Positions 10,312-32,099 of a DNA stretch of 64,000 nt are shown piece after piece. Made by a program: the position numbers and the translations under genes. Positions within the stretch are counted from its first letter, which is position 1. Every line of letters begins with the position of its first letter. Source of the DNA: Gymnopilus junonius (Eukaryota; Basidiomycota; Agaricomycetes; Agaricales; Galerinaceae); the NCBI GenBank assembly GCA_015501075.1, contig JADNYJ010000037.1:213822-277821 (forward strand), read 5' to 3'. The notes below the pieces were generated by a model. That model did not search any database. It was not told the origin of the DNA and worked only from the letters and a program-made list of their open reading frames with translations.

Positions 10312-11239
10312 TCAACTCGTCTCAAAACCCAACCGCATCCAGTCATCTGAGCGCTTGAACGCTTGACAATACTTCTTCACCCTTTCTTTCGTAAGCAGCC
10401 GAAACTCCTCGCTGAAGAGCTCAGCGTCGTCTATTGAATTTGTCCTCACCAGCGCGTCAATGAAAAGCTTCAATCCCAAGAGTCGTTTCACATCCGCCGC
10501 GTCCTGTTGCTGCTTCTGCTTCTTATACTTCTCCTCGGCTTGGCAATGGTCATCCCACCCTTGCAATTTTTGGTATAAAAGTAACGAAAACGGAACAACG
10601 GGTATGTTGTCCATCAAGGTAACACGTTCCGGCTTGAGGTGGGGTAGGTGTAATGTACCGGGTGTTAAAATGTCGACCTTGCAGTCTGGTCCAAGGTAGG
10701 AGGTTCGATACCAGAGTATGCGATAGTCTGCGGTGGGATCGCGGGGCATTTTCAAGTAAAAATGACGAGGGTCGGTGTCAAGTATAAGGGTCTTGAGTTG
10801 CGCGGCGGTGAGAGGGGGCTTGGCGTCTTGGGAAGGGTCGGAAGCGAGAGCCTCATCAGCCTGGCTCACTAGCAGGTCAACGTCCTGATGCCCACAGATG
10901 ATGAGCGCACGATCAGTGGGTTAGAAATTAGCGGAAAGGGCGTACCTTAGGGTGTCGAGTACACCCGTAGAGCTTGGAGGCCAGACTTCCGAAGACAGCA
11001 CATGAGATACCACGAGCCTTGAGGATGCCTGTCACCGTTTGCGCAGCTTCCAAAACGACAGCCAAGTGAGCATTCTGAGCCTCAAGTTTGAGCTCACGAG
11101 AACGTTTCGGCTTCTTAGCCTTCGTCTTCTCTATTACCTTCGTCGTCACTTCAGTGGCCTTTTCCTCCTCTGCTAGTGTCAATTCTTCTGCCTTTTCGTT
11201 GATGGGTATCAAAAGTGGTTGGGTATCCGTTGACGCCAT
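10312..11239 (-). CDS. Nucleotidyltransferase-fold protein
   Basis: Two exons, 11239-10946 and 10884-10312, with a 61-nt intron in phase 0; 288 codons. The start ATG at 11239 is the first in the open frame. The N-terminal 60 residues are charged and Lys-rich. The splice joins FGSLASKLYGCTRHPK to DVDLLV, giving the G-S then D-x-D signature of the polymerase-beta nucleotidyltransferase superfamily. Next come a YRILWYRTS strand and a KVDILTPG strand, whose Asp could be the third metal ligand. Such small proteins are common in Agaricomycetes without known substrate. The motif is intact, so activity is plausible. Confidence 0.75.
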
Positions 11240-12110
11240 TAGTCTTTGTAAAGAGATAATAAGGAAGGTATAGAGCCTAAAAATTAGTGTAAATTCAGAA
11301 AGCCTTGGGATATAGCCTCTAGGGTCTCCAAGACTGAGTCCGTATGGAATCCAAGGTGGAATGAACGTTGTGGTAGCGGAGAGAAAGGAGGAAAAGTGTG
11401 GCTATGCATCTTTGTTCCGCATCGCACGTGGTCAACATGTGGTGGAAATGACAGCTTATGTCAGCGCTATTTCAGCCTTCTACCGTAAGTAACCCTGCTC
11501 AGTGCTCGACTCCTGACTGCAGCGTTCATCAGTTGCTAGTACTCATTGTAAATTGAATTCCTAGGCGATGCTCACTCGGCTGTCTAGAAGCATGCTTGCG
11601 GCTTTCCGATGCCATCAAAAGAATACTAGCTGTACGGACATTTTCGGAGAGTGCAAGTAGAACGTACGAATATATCGACTGGAAGGTAAGCTGGTCGTAA
11701 TCAAACTTAGAATAATGCACTGACCTCCTCGGCTAGCCTTGAAAATTTTACCTGCAGTAAAACTTGAATGCCGCTGCCTGCGGAACACGCATGTTCAACG
11801 ATGCTGCCCGCAAGATACTATACCATGTCTGATGCCAAGGCCCCAGAGGCGAACGGTGACCCTCTGCCAGAATCGCAATCGCACCTGGGAAGGCTGGATG
11901 CTTCAGTCACTTGACATTAGTTGTACTTTCGGTGGCGTATCATTTCTGATGTTATCCTGCTCTAGTAAGGTCGGTATGTAGAGCTGGAAGAACATATGTA
12001 CTCGCCCGGCCAACAGAACTGGTCCCCGCACCATAATTACCCCAAGCTTTAAATTATCCTGTTGGCATTTCAGTAGAGGAAAAACACTATAACATCGGAG
12101 ATCCTTCAGG
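11240..12110. other. Intergenic, no gene seen
   Basis: About 870 bases between two divergently placed genes. Only short frames are present and none matches a family I know. Confidence 0.4.
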
Positions 12111-12118
12111 TATAAAAG
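12111..12118 (+). promoter_or_regulatory. TATA box upstream of RlpA-like gene
   Basis: tataaaag, 61 bases before the proposed ATG at 12179, a usual distance for a highly expressed small secreted protein gene. Confidence 0.5.
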
Positions 12119-12178
12119 CAGTCCTATTCTTCCAGAGACGTCAGGCTATTGACCGTTTCAAATTCGTCTTTTTTTCTC

Positions 12179-12537
12179 ATGTTGCGATTTGCTCTCATTA
12201 CGTTTTCTATCTCTGCCATCTTCGCTCCTGCCTTGCCTAGACCTGAAGTGCAAGAAGGCCTTCTGGAACTCGCAAGCCTCCTTACATGGACTGGAAGAGT
12301 TAATTGCCCCTTTACATTTCAATTCTTCTCCAAGCGATTTACAATTTCTTTCTCATTAACTCAAGGCGGCGCGGTACTACCCTTGTTAGTTGATATATTC
12401 CTTGGTTTATATAACACCCACTTAATTAACTATTTTCCTCAGGTCTCGGAAATTGTGGAGGCATTAATGACTCCGACGATTCTATTGTTGCTATCAGCAA
12501 GGGCTTTACGACAGGAATGGTGGAACCAGTGAAATGA
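12179..12537 (+). CDS. RlpA-like secreted protein, C-terminally truncated
   Basis: Exons 12179-12298, 12366-12384 (only 19 nt) and 12443-12537, with introns of 67 and 58 nt. The start at 12179 gives a clear signal peptide (MLRFALITFSISAIFAPALP). Splicing creates A-R-Y-Y-P-C-L-G-N-C-G-G-I-N-D-S-D, followed by IVAIS. This is the start of the double-psi beta-barrel of fungal RlpA/expansin-like secreted proteins, which have a Y-Y-x-x-G-L-G-x-C-G motif and then an N/D-S-D. Family members go on for about 60 more residues with a second Cys pair and a catalytic-type Asp; here TGA stops the frame shortly after. It may be a decayed gene or have an unseen further exon. Function in the family is wall- or plant-surface-related and mostly non-enzymatic. 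Confidence 0.55.
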
Positions 12538-12757
12538 TCAACATGTTAAAGACGCAGTATGATATCACGAAAATGTTCTTCATCAGTCAAATGACGTTAA
12601 GACATGGTTCTTGCATCACTACCAGCCTCGAATGCTGCTCGAAAGTTTCCGGAGATAATGATAGGGCTACGTCGTGTATAACACTATCACTGTTAAATAT
12701 ATGCAGTATACATAGATATCTACCGAGTAGTTATAGAATTTAGTAACGAAGATCCAG

Positions 12758-14280
12758 CTAGTCCAACATGTGACGAGCATGCGCTATCAAGTCCAAAGAC
12801 TCTCGCGGAAATTTCAGACTTAGGTCCAAGCCGGCGTCTATTATGCGCAACAAGGACGGAAGGCACACAGGATCGACCACAGGAGGCATATCACCTCCAA
12901 AACTGATTACAATGCAATTAAGTGGCCTTCGACGAGGGTCTCGTAGCTCCGAAAGCGGTCCGAACATATCAGCAATGAGATGCCAAGGAAAGCGGTCTGC
13001 GTCATCTTCATCCACCTCGTACAAAAAGGATTGAAGTCGAGGGAGGAAAGTGGCTCTTTCTTCGTTGGCCTCACAACTGTATGTGGCGATGGGGGCTGTA
13101 TCAAGAATGTGCGTGAATAATGCTCCTGGAGGAACTCTGAATATCTGAATGGCTGAAGTTTGAGCTCCTTGAGGGAGGGGATGTTTTGGAAGAAGTTGAT
13201 GATGGGGTCGTTTTTGTATGTGGTGCCGATGATCGTTAATTCCTTCAAACTGCAAAAAGAGCGCCGAAACAAAGATAGGAAAGACTCTAATGGAATATCA
13301 GTTTCGGCGTCGTGGATCGTCAGTTTTTGCAACGCTGGCAAGGTCAGGATTCCAAGGAAATTTTCAAGAGGAACTTTATCAAACGCTGTAAAATACAATT
13401 CTTTCAGCCGTCCATGAACCATCTTGCGGATGGGCGATTCTTGCTCGGGAGTCGTTTCATTTTCGTCGTTATCCGTCATCAGATCCAATTGAAATATTTG
13501 GAGTTTCGGGGAATCCTTCAGAAGCCGCAAGCAGTCTTCGACCGTTGATATTTCCACGCGAGCGCAAGTCAGGTTGTCCCATGAAACCCCAAATAAATCG
13601 AAAGAGAAATCAGCAAGGTTGATGTTGACCGGGCTGGCATTTCTCATGAAGAACGTACATTTTTCGTCGAAGCAGCGAGTTATTGTCAATGTGTTGAGAA
13701 GAGATGTCGAGTCTTCCCTCCCACGGAATAGGCATAGCAGCTTAGTGGGGAGGCCCAAGAGTTGAAGAGTTTGCCAGCGATCCGAGTGCTCGTTCAGAAT
13801 GTTTATCAGAGCGTACGCGTCAGCAAGGTGGTCTTTTCCTAGTAAACGATGATGCCTATACACAGAGATGGACAGTGGCAGTTTTCCAGAGCGTTCAAGC
13901 CATTTCCGGATCAAGGGGTGCCATGATGAATTTGAGTTAGAGGGAACAGCAAGGACTGTCCAGAGACGAGGCGTCTTCCATGCGATATCCGCCATGCTCC
14001 ACAAACAGCGCCTAAACGAGTCGTTCTGCAATGGCTCGGTGGGATCTGTAGCGAGAACCACATTTGGATCGGATACAGGCGTCAGAGGCGGATAGCAAGT
14101 CTCAAAAATGGCTGAGGTGACCTCAGGAGGCAATGCCAGAATAAGTGGGCGGTTCATACTGGTCCTGAGTTCCTTATAACTCATTGTCGAGGAGCTGCTG
14201 GAGAAACGGTGGTCTTTCAAGAAAAGACTACGCCGAATGATACCAGTACTCGCCTTCTCCAAGGGTGTCGCAAGAAACAT
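12758..14280 (-). CDS. F-box protein (F-box-like, LRR-type tail), one frame break
   Basis: A long frame starts at ATG 14280. An F-box-like motif is at about residues 48-110: LALPPEVTSAIFETCYP, then W and AWKTPRLWTVL. F-box proteins link substrates to the SCF ubiquitin ligase through Skp1. The rest is a degenerate leucine-rich tail (LQTLQLL-, LKELYFTAF- and LKELTIIG-like repeats). Near 13135 the frame moves by one base; the other frame then reads PPGALFTHILDTAPIATYS and on to TAG-free sequence ending at 12758. Both halves look like one protein. The shift equals one missing base and may be a sequencing error. No introns are needed. A similar gene lies at 51916-50228. Confidence 0.75.
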
Positions 14281-14618
14281 GAAATTAGATTTGGGATGGA
14301 GGCGACATCTTTATACCTGGGCTGATGGCCTATGACAATGAAGACTACGCAACGGACTTTAAGACAATAGAGGCCGCGACGGAGGCGAAAACAATGCATA
14401 TTCCAAAGCAAAGAGGGCGGGCCATGCCTAAAATAGTCATTCTTGCCTTACGTGGGCCGAATGAAATGCCATCAAAAAGATAAATCATGCCGGGTTGCTG
14501 AAATAGGGTAAACATATGTTTGCGTATCGAGTTTTAGCATAGTCTCGCATGTACAGGTGAAATACGGCAATCCCACATCTCCAACATCCCAACGGCAAAA
14601 GAGGCCTGGGCGACTAGA
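14281..14618. other. Intergenic, no gene seen
   Basis: Short spacer between the 5' end of the F-box gene and the 3' end of the ubiquitin-L40 gene, which share the minus strand; nothing recognisable. Confidence 0.4.
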
Positions 14619-24180
<9,562 letters not shown>

Positions 24181-24815
24181 ATGTTTCCATTTTGCGTTAT
24201 CCCTGACGGCTTTTTTTTTGCTTTTTCCTGTCGGATATCTACCCTTCCCTGTCGTTCCTCTTTCATTCCTACCCCCCGCTCCGGCTTTCCCTCCTTCTCC
24301 TCCTCCCTTCCCTTCCTCACGCCCTCCCCTCGCCTCGTCCATCTTTTGTTCCTATCATCCTTCCATTCGGCCACGAGCTTGTACATTCACAAGAAAACTC
24401 CACTTTATGATCACGAATTGACGTCATTCCCCTACCTGTCTCACTCAGCGACTGTCAATTTCCCTCTCGTTGTCGCTGCTTTTTCGAATTCAATTGGGTT
24501 TTGACGCAAGTTGCGGGCGGGGCCACACGCATCTGAGAACAACCGCCGGGTTGGGTTGGTCATTTGAGGGTGCGTTTCCGGGATATGTTTTCCTGAAATA
24601 TTTTTGCATTACAGCGATCCAATGACTGACTAGACTCATTCCAGGCCGAGCTTTTCGACATCTATCCGAAGTTGTTATCTTCTATCTGTCTCTTCCAATA
24701 CATTCCTCCCGCACTACGCAGACCATTCTCTTTTGTCTCTGCCCCCTCATCACCGTCTGCCAAAAAAGCGGCCATTTACCCGCCTCGCTATTTCTGAACC
24801 CCGTAACTCAACTGA
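24181..24815 (+). promoter_or_regulatory. CT-rich leader of the PP1 subunit gene
   Basis: A strongly pyrimidine-rich plus strand (24200-24480 especially) leading to ATG 24816. CT-rich tracts before the start are typical of core promoters and leaders in filamentous fungi. The exact transcript start is not visible. Confidence 0.4.
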
Positions 24816-27800
24816 ATGCCCTACGCTCTGCCCACTGAATCTCCATCGTCCCCACTACCCCATCATCCCACTGAGCAGGAGCAGCAGCATCTACATGCTT
24901 ACAGCTACACCCCATCCCAAGGCCGCTCGGGCCACCGCAGGTCCTACTCCCATACTCATATAACTCCACCAGAGACAACTGCGTTCACTTCCACTTCCTC
25001 CTCGTTGGGTGCCCTGCCGAGGAGACGTTCGACTGCCAGCGCGCCCAGCACTCCTGGTCCTTCCGTACGTGCTTTCGCCGCGGGTCCACCCGGAGGTCCA
25101 AGCACGGGTGCTAGCAGCAGCAGCAGCACAAAGAAGCCGCCGACCTTCCTGCTCGGACACGATGATGACGAAGAGGATTCCTCCGGGGAAGATGTTCTGA
25201 CTCAGCGTCCTCCGAAAGTGTCCATCCAGAGGGACGCGGATAATGACGACGATGAAGATGTGCTCCGGCGACTTCCTCCGCTCAGGCTGAAGGTTAAGAC
25301 ATCGCCGTTCGACACCGCACCCACGCCTTTCTCACCTCAACAAGGCCAGCTGGCCGTCCCTTTTCCCCGGTCCTCGCCAGGACATCGCCCACACACTCAC
25401 CTACCGCAGCGCCTTCCAGCGTTCCGTTCCCTGCCCCGGCCTTTACATGCTCGAGCATATCTGACGACCCCACCCACCCCGATGCTTCTGAAGATCCAAG
25501 CAGCGTCGCCACCCGTCAGCTCAGACCCTCTTCTCCCGTACCTCGTCCACGCCCATCCTCCTGTCCAATGGCAGGCCCCTCAAGAGCAGCTTGAAGAGCT
25601 CGAGCTCGTCCCCGAATATCCCTTTCCCCCCGCAAAGTCTCGTGCCGAGCATCTTATGGCCAGATCTCCATAGGAGACCAGAAAATACTCCGCATCATCA
25701 TCATCGCTTGCACCACCCGCATCAGCACCACCCCCCGCACCACCTGCACGAGCGAGCAGCCAGCGCGCCTTCCACGCCTCATCTAGGTCACGCACCTGCA
25801 CCTTCTTCTCTGGACTCTTCCCAAGCTTCCGGGTCTCCTCCACCCTCGCTCTCATCCTCCATCACCTCTGACGCAACGTCAACCCCACTAGGAACCTCCA
25901 ACGCCAACACATCCGAGGAGTCCCTCTCCCCCAGCCCTCCGGGTTCCCCAGGTTCTGCAGATTCCTCTTATTATTACCACCCACCGCCACCGAAGAATGT
26001 GCACTTCCCATCGCAGGAAGATACGCTGGCGACTGTGAAAGTCTTTAACAGGTCCGCTAGGCCCGCGAGTTTGTCGCTCTCGAGGGTGGGGGAGGAGACG
26101 GAGACGGAGACGGAGGGGGAGGGGAGTTCGAACGGGGGCAATGGGTTGGGCAAGTGGGGTTGGGGATGGAATGGGTATAATGGGTATGGGTTCGGTGGAT
26201 ATCGATCCGCATCGCCTTCTGCGAGTGTGAGCGCGAAAGCGACGGCGCAGGGGTATCCGTTCCCCAAGGTGGCTAGAAGCCCGTTGGCGGCGGTTGGACA
26301 GGAGAAGGAGAAAGAGAAAGAGGAAATGGTGGTGATTGAGAAAGAGTGGTTTTATGATGTGGATATGGAGCATTCTTCGGATGTGCCCATGCGCGGTGCG
26401 GAGAGGGCGGATGGGAATGTGTACCTGGAGAGTGTTGGGTTCGTCAGAGATGAGGGTATGTTTTTTCCTTTCTTTTTTTTAATACTTTATTTGACATCGT
26501 TCTTATGCTCTTTCCATTGCAAGGCTCATCACTGACGCCCTCGCGTCCGCTAACACTCACCGGCACCGTTCTCGTGCGCAATGTGACGTACCAAAAAACC
26601 GTTGCTGTTCGGTTTACGATGGACGATTGGCATACGACCAACGACGTCCTGGCCAAGTACGAGCGGAGCCTTGACGCGCTTCCTGGTTCGGTCTGGGGTC
26701 GGAGGGAGGGTCGACAGGGGGAGAAAGTCTTGTCGCCTTACGCTTTGGAACCAAGCGGTAATACCGGAGCGGTATTTGGGGATACACCCGCCTGGGATCG
26801 GTTCAGGTTCCACATCAACCTGGAAGATTACGCTACATCCGAGAGCCTCGAGAAAAGGACGATGTGGCTCGTCGGGCGGTACTCTGCGGGCGTTGCTGCG
26901 CCGTCGATGGAAGGGCAGGTTGTGGAGACGGTGCGCGTTCCTGGGGGAGGGTTGGGTACAGTTGCGGAGTGGTGGGATAATAATGGCGGGAGGAATTATG
27001 GGTTTGGGTTTAGGAGGGTTGAGAGGGAGAAGGTGCTGGTTGCGGTTGAAGGAAGGGAACGGAAGGATGGCGGTTTTGGTCGTCGTCTTCTGGTGCGGGG
27101 TATAGGAGGGGTGTTATCCTCAGTGCGCCTTGTACGTTATTTTCGTTCTTGGCTGTAGAAGGAGGACGTTGATTTTTTTTTTGTGTGTTGTCATAGCCGC
27201 GTATTCTCCTCCGCCGACTATGCATGGAAGCAGCAACGGAAAGACGTATGCGGCTCCTCAAATCTCTTCCTCGTTGTCTTTCCCTTCTGGACAAGCACAG
27301 GCGCAAGCCATGTATAATCTCAACATCCGCAATCACCTTATACCCAACAACAACAACAAGGCCGGTTCTCCCCCGGGTTGTCGTTCCAGCAACAACCCGA
27401 ATCCTCTCCCACCGTCTATCAAAAGCTCACAGAGCAACATCAGCAGCACCAAGCGGCCCTGGCGCATAGTACGCTGGAGAGGCTCAAGAAGTTGAACTTG
27501 AGGAACTACGCTGCGCCGACTTCACCCACGGCGCTCTCGCCTTCGCCTGCGACTACGCCTACGACTACGGCTACGACGAGTGCGGAGTCGACGCCGGTGC
27601 AGACGCCCATTTTGGGTGATGATGGCGGGGGTGGTGGTGGGGGGTCCTCTCGGCATGTTTTGCCACATGATCATGATGAGCTCGCTGCTGAGCTGGGCGT
27701 TGTGGTAGCCCCTTCTGATGATGATGATGATGCTGATGGAAGCAGAAGAGGGCTGGATATCACCAAACCACGTGTGGGTGGTAGTATGTCGCCTACGGCT

Positions 27801-28919
27801 ATTGGCAGCCCGCCTAGTGCTGCAGATGCGATGATGGGGACTTCGCCGCCGTTTTCGACTATGGGCCCGTCGTCGTCGTCGGCTAATGGTGGTGGTGGTG
27901 GGAAGGGAGCTGGAGGAGGAGGGAGTTTTTATTGGCCTTGGGGATCGTTTGGAGATGTGGTTGGTGGTCTTGGGACGAAGAAACATGCGGAAGGGGAAGG
28001 TCGAGAGGAGCATTACGAAGCTCAGCAACCCTATCAGGAAGCTCGAGTGCCCCCCGCCTCCGCTGCAGTTAATACCGCCAATGCTGGCTTGGCGGCGGCA
28101 CATGATGATGAAGAGGACGCCAATGTGGCTTCTTTGTTGGAGAATATCAAGGAGAGGAGTATGGTTCATCACCCTCCTGCTCCTTCTTCTTCTTCTATGT
28201 TTGGTGGGCCTGGTGGTGTGATGCCCCCTCAGAGGAAACGAAAGGATCCGGCGCATGGAAGGGAAGGCCCGGCTGATGGTTATGGCGTTGAGCGTATGCC
28301 CAAGGCCATGTTTAGTATCGGCGGCGGCGGCGGCGGTGGGGTCAAGAAAAATTCGTCGTCGTCTGGCAGTGGGAGTGGAAGTGATTCGGCTGCTGGCTCT
28401 GGCTCTGGGTCGGGCTCTCCTACTACCCGTCGTGGTGGTAGTGCCGTCTATCGACCTGGGTTAATAAGGAACCCGGGTGGCAGTCTTCTCGGTGCAGCTG
28501 CAGCCGGCGGCAGCAGCAGCAGCAGGTCTTCTCCATCGGCGGTATCTTTGTCTTCTTTCAGGACATCACCTGTGCCTTCCCCTCCTTCCCGCTCTCCTTT
28601 GGGAACGCCCACGCCCTCGTCGTCTGGTTTTCTTTCCGCCGCTTCTCCTTCTCCATCTCCTTCTTTCACTGCCGCTTCGGCATCCACTACCTCTCCGTTG
28701 TCTTCATCAGCGACGACGCCTACAGCAGCGCCCGCATCGCCTGCGTCGCCGCCTTCGACGCCCACCCGTCATCCTCAGCCGCAGAAGACGGACGATGCGG
28801 TGTATCAAGCCTTTGTTCGGCAGTGGTGCTTTGCACAGACACCCGGGCCGGGGCCGACGAGCGGCACCGTCAGTGGTGGTGGTCCTGGACAGGAAGGTCC
28901 AGCGCTGCAAGTTCGTTGA
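24816..28919 (+). CDS. Protein phosphatase 1 glycogen-targeting regulatory subunit (CBM21)
   Basis: A large, low-complexity protein with one clear domain. Motifs in order: an N-terminal Ser/Pro region; LLSNGRPLKSSLK near 25535; a PP1-docking RVxF-type motif KNVHF at about 25993; and a CBM21 carbohydrate-binding domain split by a 68-nt intron (26456-26523). The domain includes VLVRNVTYQKTVAVR, DDW and EWWDNNGGRNYG. A 65-nt intron starts near 27132. The C-terminal half is Ser/Gly/Pro-rich and ends with YQAFVRQWCFAQ before TGA at 28917-28919. The domain set is that of Gac1/Pig1, which recruits PP1 to glycogen and activates glycogen synthase. Four single-base frame breaks (near 25370, 25530, 27055 and 27317) must be allowed to join the model; all fit one missing base. 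Confidence 0.8.
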
Positions 28920-28972
28920 TGTTTGATGTTGGAGTGTCGTTGTGAAAAAGGGCGGAAGAGAGAAGAGAAGGT

Positions 28973-28986
28973 GGGGGGGGGGGGGG
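28973..28986 (+). repeat. Poly-G run (about 14 bases)
   Basis: A single uninterrupted G tract in the 3' region; its true length is uncertain in any assembly. Confidence 0.8.
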
Positions 28987-29600
28987 TTTTCTTTGAGAGC
29001 CCTTCTTGCTGCGTCAGGTTCTGCTTCATCAGCTGACGATTACTTATTCAGTATAGGATGACAGATTGCGAGCATCCTGTCTTTGTTCTCGCGCTGTTCG
29101 CCTCTTTATACTGGATCGACTTTTCTTGGGGGTCGTCGTCCAACTCGGAGTTTGGAGTTTGGCACTCCTTTTCGCCTCCGCACCTCCTCCCCCCCTTGTT
29201 TTATCTCTCGCTTTTTCACTTTCTACTTTATCTTTTTCTATTCATATCCACCCTCTACTCTTCGGCCTAACTTACGGGGGGCCTCAACACACCCAAAACC
29301 AAAACCACACCAAACTATCGCAATATCCATGCTAGCAGTTCACATTTCAAATAGTGCCATTACGTTATCGTTATCTCATTATCTCATTTCCTTTTTTTCT
29401 GGTTTAAACGTCTCTCTCTGTGTGTACCATCATGGGTTTCCGTCGATCGCATATGTTTCGTTTTTATCTCTTTTCCAATTTTTTTTTTCATTTTTCATCT
29501 TTTTCTTCTCAGTATACATATCTTTCCAAGGACGTTTAGGCGTACCGCGACCTTGGTTGTTGTTATCCTCATCGATCTATGCTTCTACATATTGTATCAG

Positions 29601-29626
29601 TCTCATCTCATCTCATCTCATCTCAT
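29601..29626 (+). repeat. Pentanucleotide microsatellite (TCTCA)n
   Basis: Five tandem units of tctca, likely variable between strains. Confidence 0.85.
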
Positions 29627-30572
29627 TTTTATACCTTTTGTTTCTCTTATAAAAACACGTCCACACCTCGCTCCATATTCAACTAGATAAGTTTCGTTTG
29701 TTGCTCTCACTCGGACAGTCGCATAATATACTAGCATATCCACCCCTTCCCCATGCACCTCCACCCTACCATTGGTCCTCGTCTCTTTTCTTTTTTTTTC
29801 CCCCGGTTTCATTTTGGTTTTTTGATCGTTTTCTCCTGTGATACTTACTTACATGGTCCTATGTATATTATCCGCCTAGAATTTCATGTATCATTCTTGC
29901 TGTTTGTCTGCAGCCCGGTGCTGGTATCAGTTATGAACTTGGGTTAAAGGCAAAGACGCGTCGGGCGACGCGCGGTTGCTTGTATCTCGTGACTTACTGA
30001 AGAGGTCAGGTGACCTCGTATGCGTCCGTCTTATGCCAGTTAAGTAGACTCCCTTTACGTGACTCCATGTCATGCTGTGACCGTTATGGCAAGGAAATAT
30101 CAATGTACAATGGTTTACAGTTGCTAATATACTGAGGAAGGGCATAATTGAGTGCAATAATAGTAAAGTGGCCATGTCGATTTCTCTAGTCCCGGATCCG
30201 GCTTAAATTAGCACTATTAAATCATCTTTACTTCAACCATGTAAACGGTCTAAATGCCTGAGATATGAGGACTTTCGTTCAACCATACTTAACCACTTTG
30301 CTGGCTCTCTAAGATGCCCTCAAAGAATCATTAGAATTGTCGTGAGTTTCCTCTGGCATTGACTATGTGTTACGACGTAGACAAATGTAAATAAATACGA
30401 CTTGTATGCATCGCGCTCGCACAGCCTAACATGTTAATAAAGTGCACGCAGAACGGCGCATCTATTCGAACATGAAGGTCAGAAAATAAAAAAATAATAC
30501 GTATTCCAAGTTTGAAAGACAGGAAGCACTGCCAACCCTCTCGAGACATAAAAAAACGACCACTTAGCGTAG

Positions 30573-31707
30573 TCAGACGACAAATCCCTTTAAATGGGGC
30601 ACAATTTCAGTCGATTTCCAAGTGCAGAAGAGCGACACTTACTCCGTTGACTCTGATATTCTGACCATTAATCCATTGGCCGGCTTGGCTAGCCAAAAAT
30701 CCGACAATCGGCGCAATGTCATCCGGCTCTCCTAGTCGACGTGATGGGTTTTGCTTCGCAATCGAGTCTATGATGCTCTGAGGTTTGCCTTCTCGGAACA
30801 GAGGCGTGTCGACCGGACCAGGAGATATTGTGTTCACGGTGATACCACGTGCACCAAGGTCCTTTGCCAGCACTCGAGATATCTGTTCAATGGCGCCCTT
30901 GGTGGCGAGGTAGACAAGAGCATTCGGCGTTACGGCTATTATTTAAGATGAACAACGATTTCAGATACGAATATCGCAGATGAACGTACTTGTGGCGGAA
31001 GTTAGACTGGAAGAAAAGAAGATGATCCGCCGCCGGCTGATGTCAAATATAATGATAAAATTTTAATGAAATGCCCCAGATAATTGAGAAAACTTACGTG
31101 ACGGAAGCAGAGGAGCCACAGCCTTCGCCATGAATAATGGAGCTCGCACGTTCGTATCGAAATGAGAAGTGAAAAAGGGTTCATCAAGCTCCGCCAGAGT
31201 CTTGCTCCCCATAATCCCAGAATTCAAAACCAATATATCAATGCGGCCGAACTTTTTGACAGCTTCGTCCAAGAGGAGCTGACCGCCTTCCACCGTCGAC
31301 GTGTCGCCTTCACCGCAATCGCTCCTCCTTTTCCTTGAGAAAGGATGGCCTGAACGACGTCGTTGGCTGCCTCGATGTCGTTTACATAGTTTACGACGAC
31401 ATTGGCTCCGTGTTCTCCAAGGCATTTGGCAATAGCGGCTCCTATACCACGCGAAGAACCAGTAACCACGGCAACCTTTCCTGAATGCGCCAATAGCATC
31501 AAGGTATATTGAAGAAAAGATAATCATGCAGAACGTACCGAGAAGTGAAGTGGTGGCCAAAAAGGTCGAGGATGCAGAGAACGCTTTGTTCATCTTGGCT
31601 GGAGCGGGAACAGTCAAGCGGTTATGGGTGGTACCGTTACCGTTAGGACGGACGGCATTTAGAAAGCTTGCCATGGTCGAAGTCATGGTGGGTCTCCTGG
31701 ACGGCAT
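30573..31707 (-). CDS. Short-chain dehydrogenase/reductase (classical SDR)
   Basis: Five exons: 31707-31539, 31480-31098, 31036-30990, 30935-30643 and 30587-30573. The Rossmann signature TGSSRGIG is in exon 2, the active-site pair Y-L-A-T-K in exon 4 with a serine-rich strand (FFSSSL) in exon 3, and the PG motif (SPGPVDTPLF) after it. The last 15-nt exon completes the family ending N-G-G-F-V-V. It would reduce a carbonyl or oxidise an alcohol with NAD(P); 3-oxoacyl reductase-like members look alike, so the substrate is open. About 50 residues precede the Rossmann fold, more than usual; a later ATG (31683 or 31611) may be used. Two one-base gaps (near 31312 and 31027) break the frame. A related-cofactor oxidoreductase relic lies just upstream on the same strand. 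Confidence 0.8.
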
Positions 31708-32099
31708 GCTGGCGGAAAACGAAGAACGGTCGAGAGTGTTAAGAAGGGACAGAAAGAAAGCTCGAAGCTGCAGTCGACGAGATACAGCACGTTAGCAATA
31801 TGAAGCTGCCCAGGTGGTGTTCGTGCCTCACTTGCGCCTCATGTTTTTCTGGATAAAAAGGCATTCTGCAGAACTTTAGACCAAGATAGCTTTGATCGAA
31901 GAATTAAAAAGGGACCATAAAAGGCGCGTTGAATAGGTATGGTTTACACGAGGTGCTGATAATTTCGACCAGAAATTCCTACTGAGTTTGCACTGCCAAG
32001 TGGCAAAAGTGCTAAGTGAGCGCAAGAACTCGAAAAAAATCCAAGATCGTACATTGTGGTTTCTGAAGGCTGAGATAGATATCAGTTGAAGCAAGTTTC

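Larger units (their letters stand above)
28920..30572. other. Intergenic between convergent genes
   Basis: Holds the 3' regions of the PP1 subunit gene and the short-chain dehydrogenase gene. It has a G run of about 14 (28973-28986), long T/C-rich tracts (29160-29830) and a short pentamer repeat. No coding sequence is recognised. Confidence 0.5.

Noticed and set aside
27522..28256. A 244-codon minus-strand frame rich in Arg and His
   Set aside because: It is the shadow of GC-rich, low-complexity codons of the PP1 subunit gene; it has no family match and unnatural composition.
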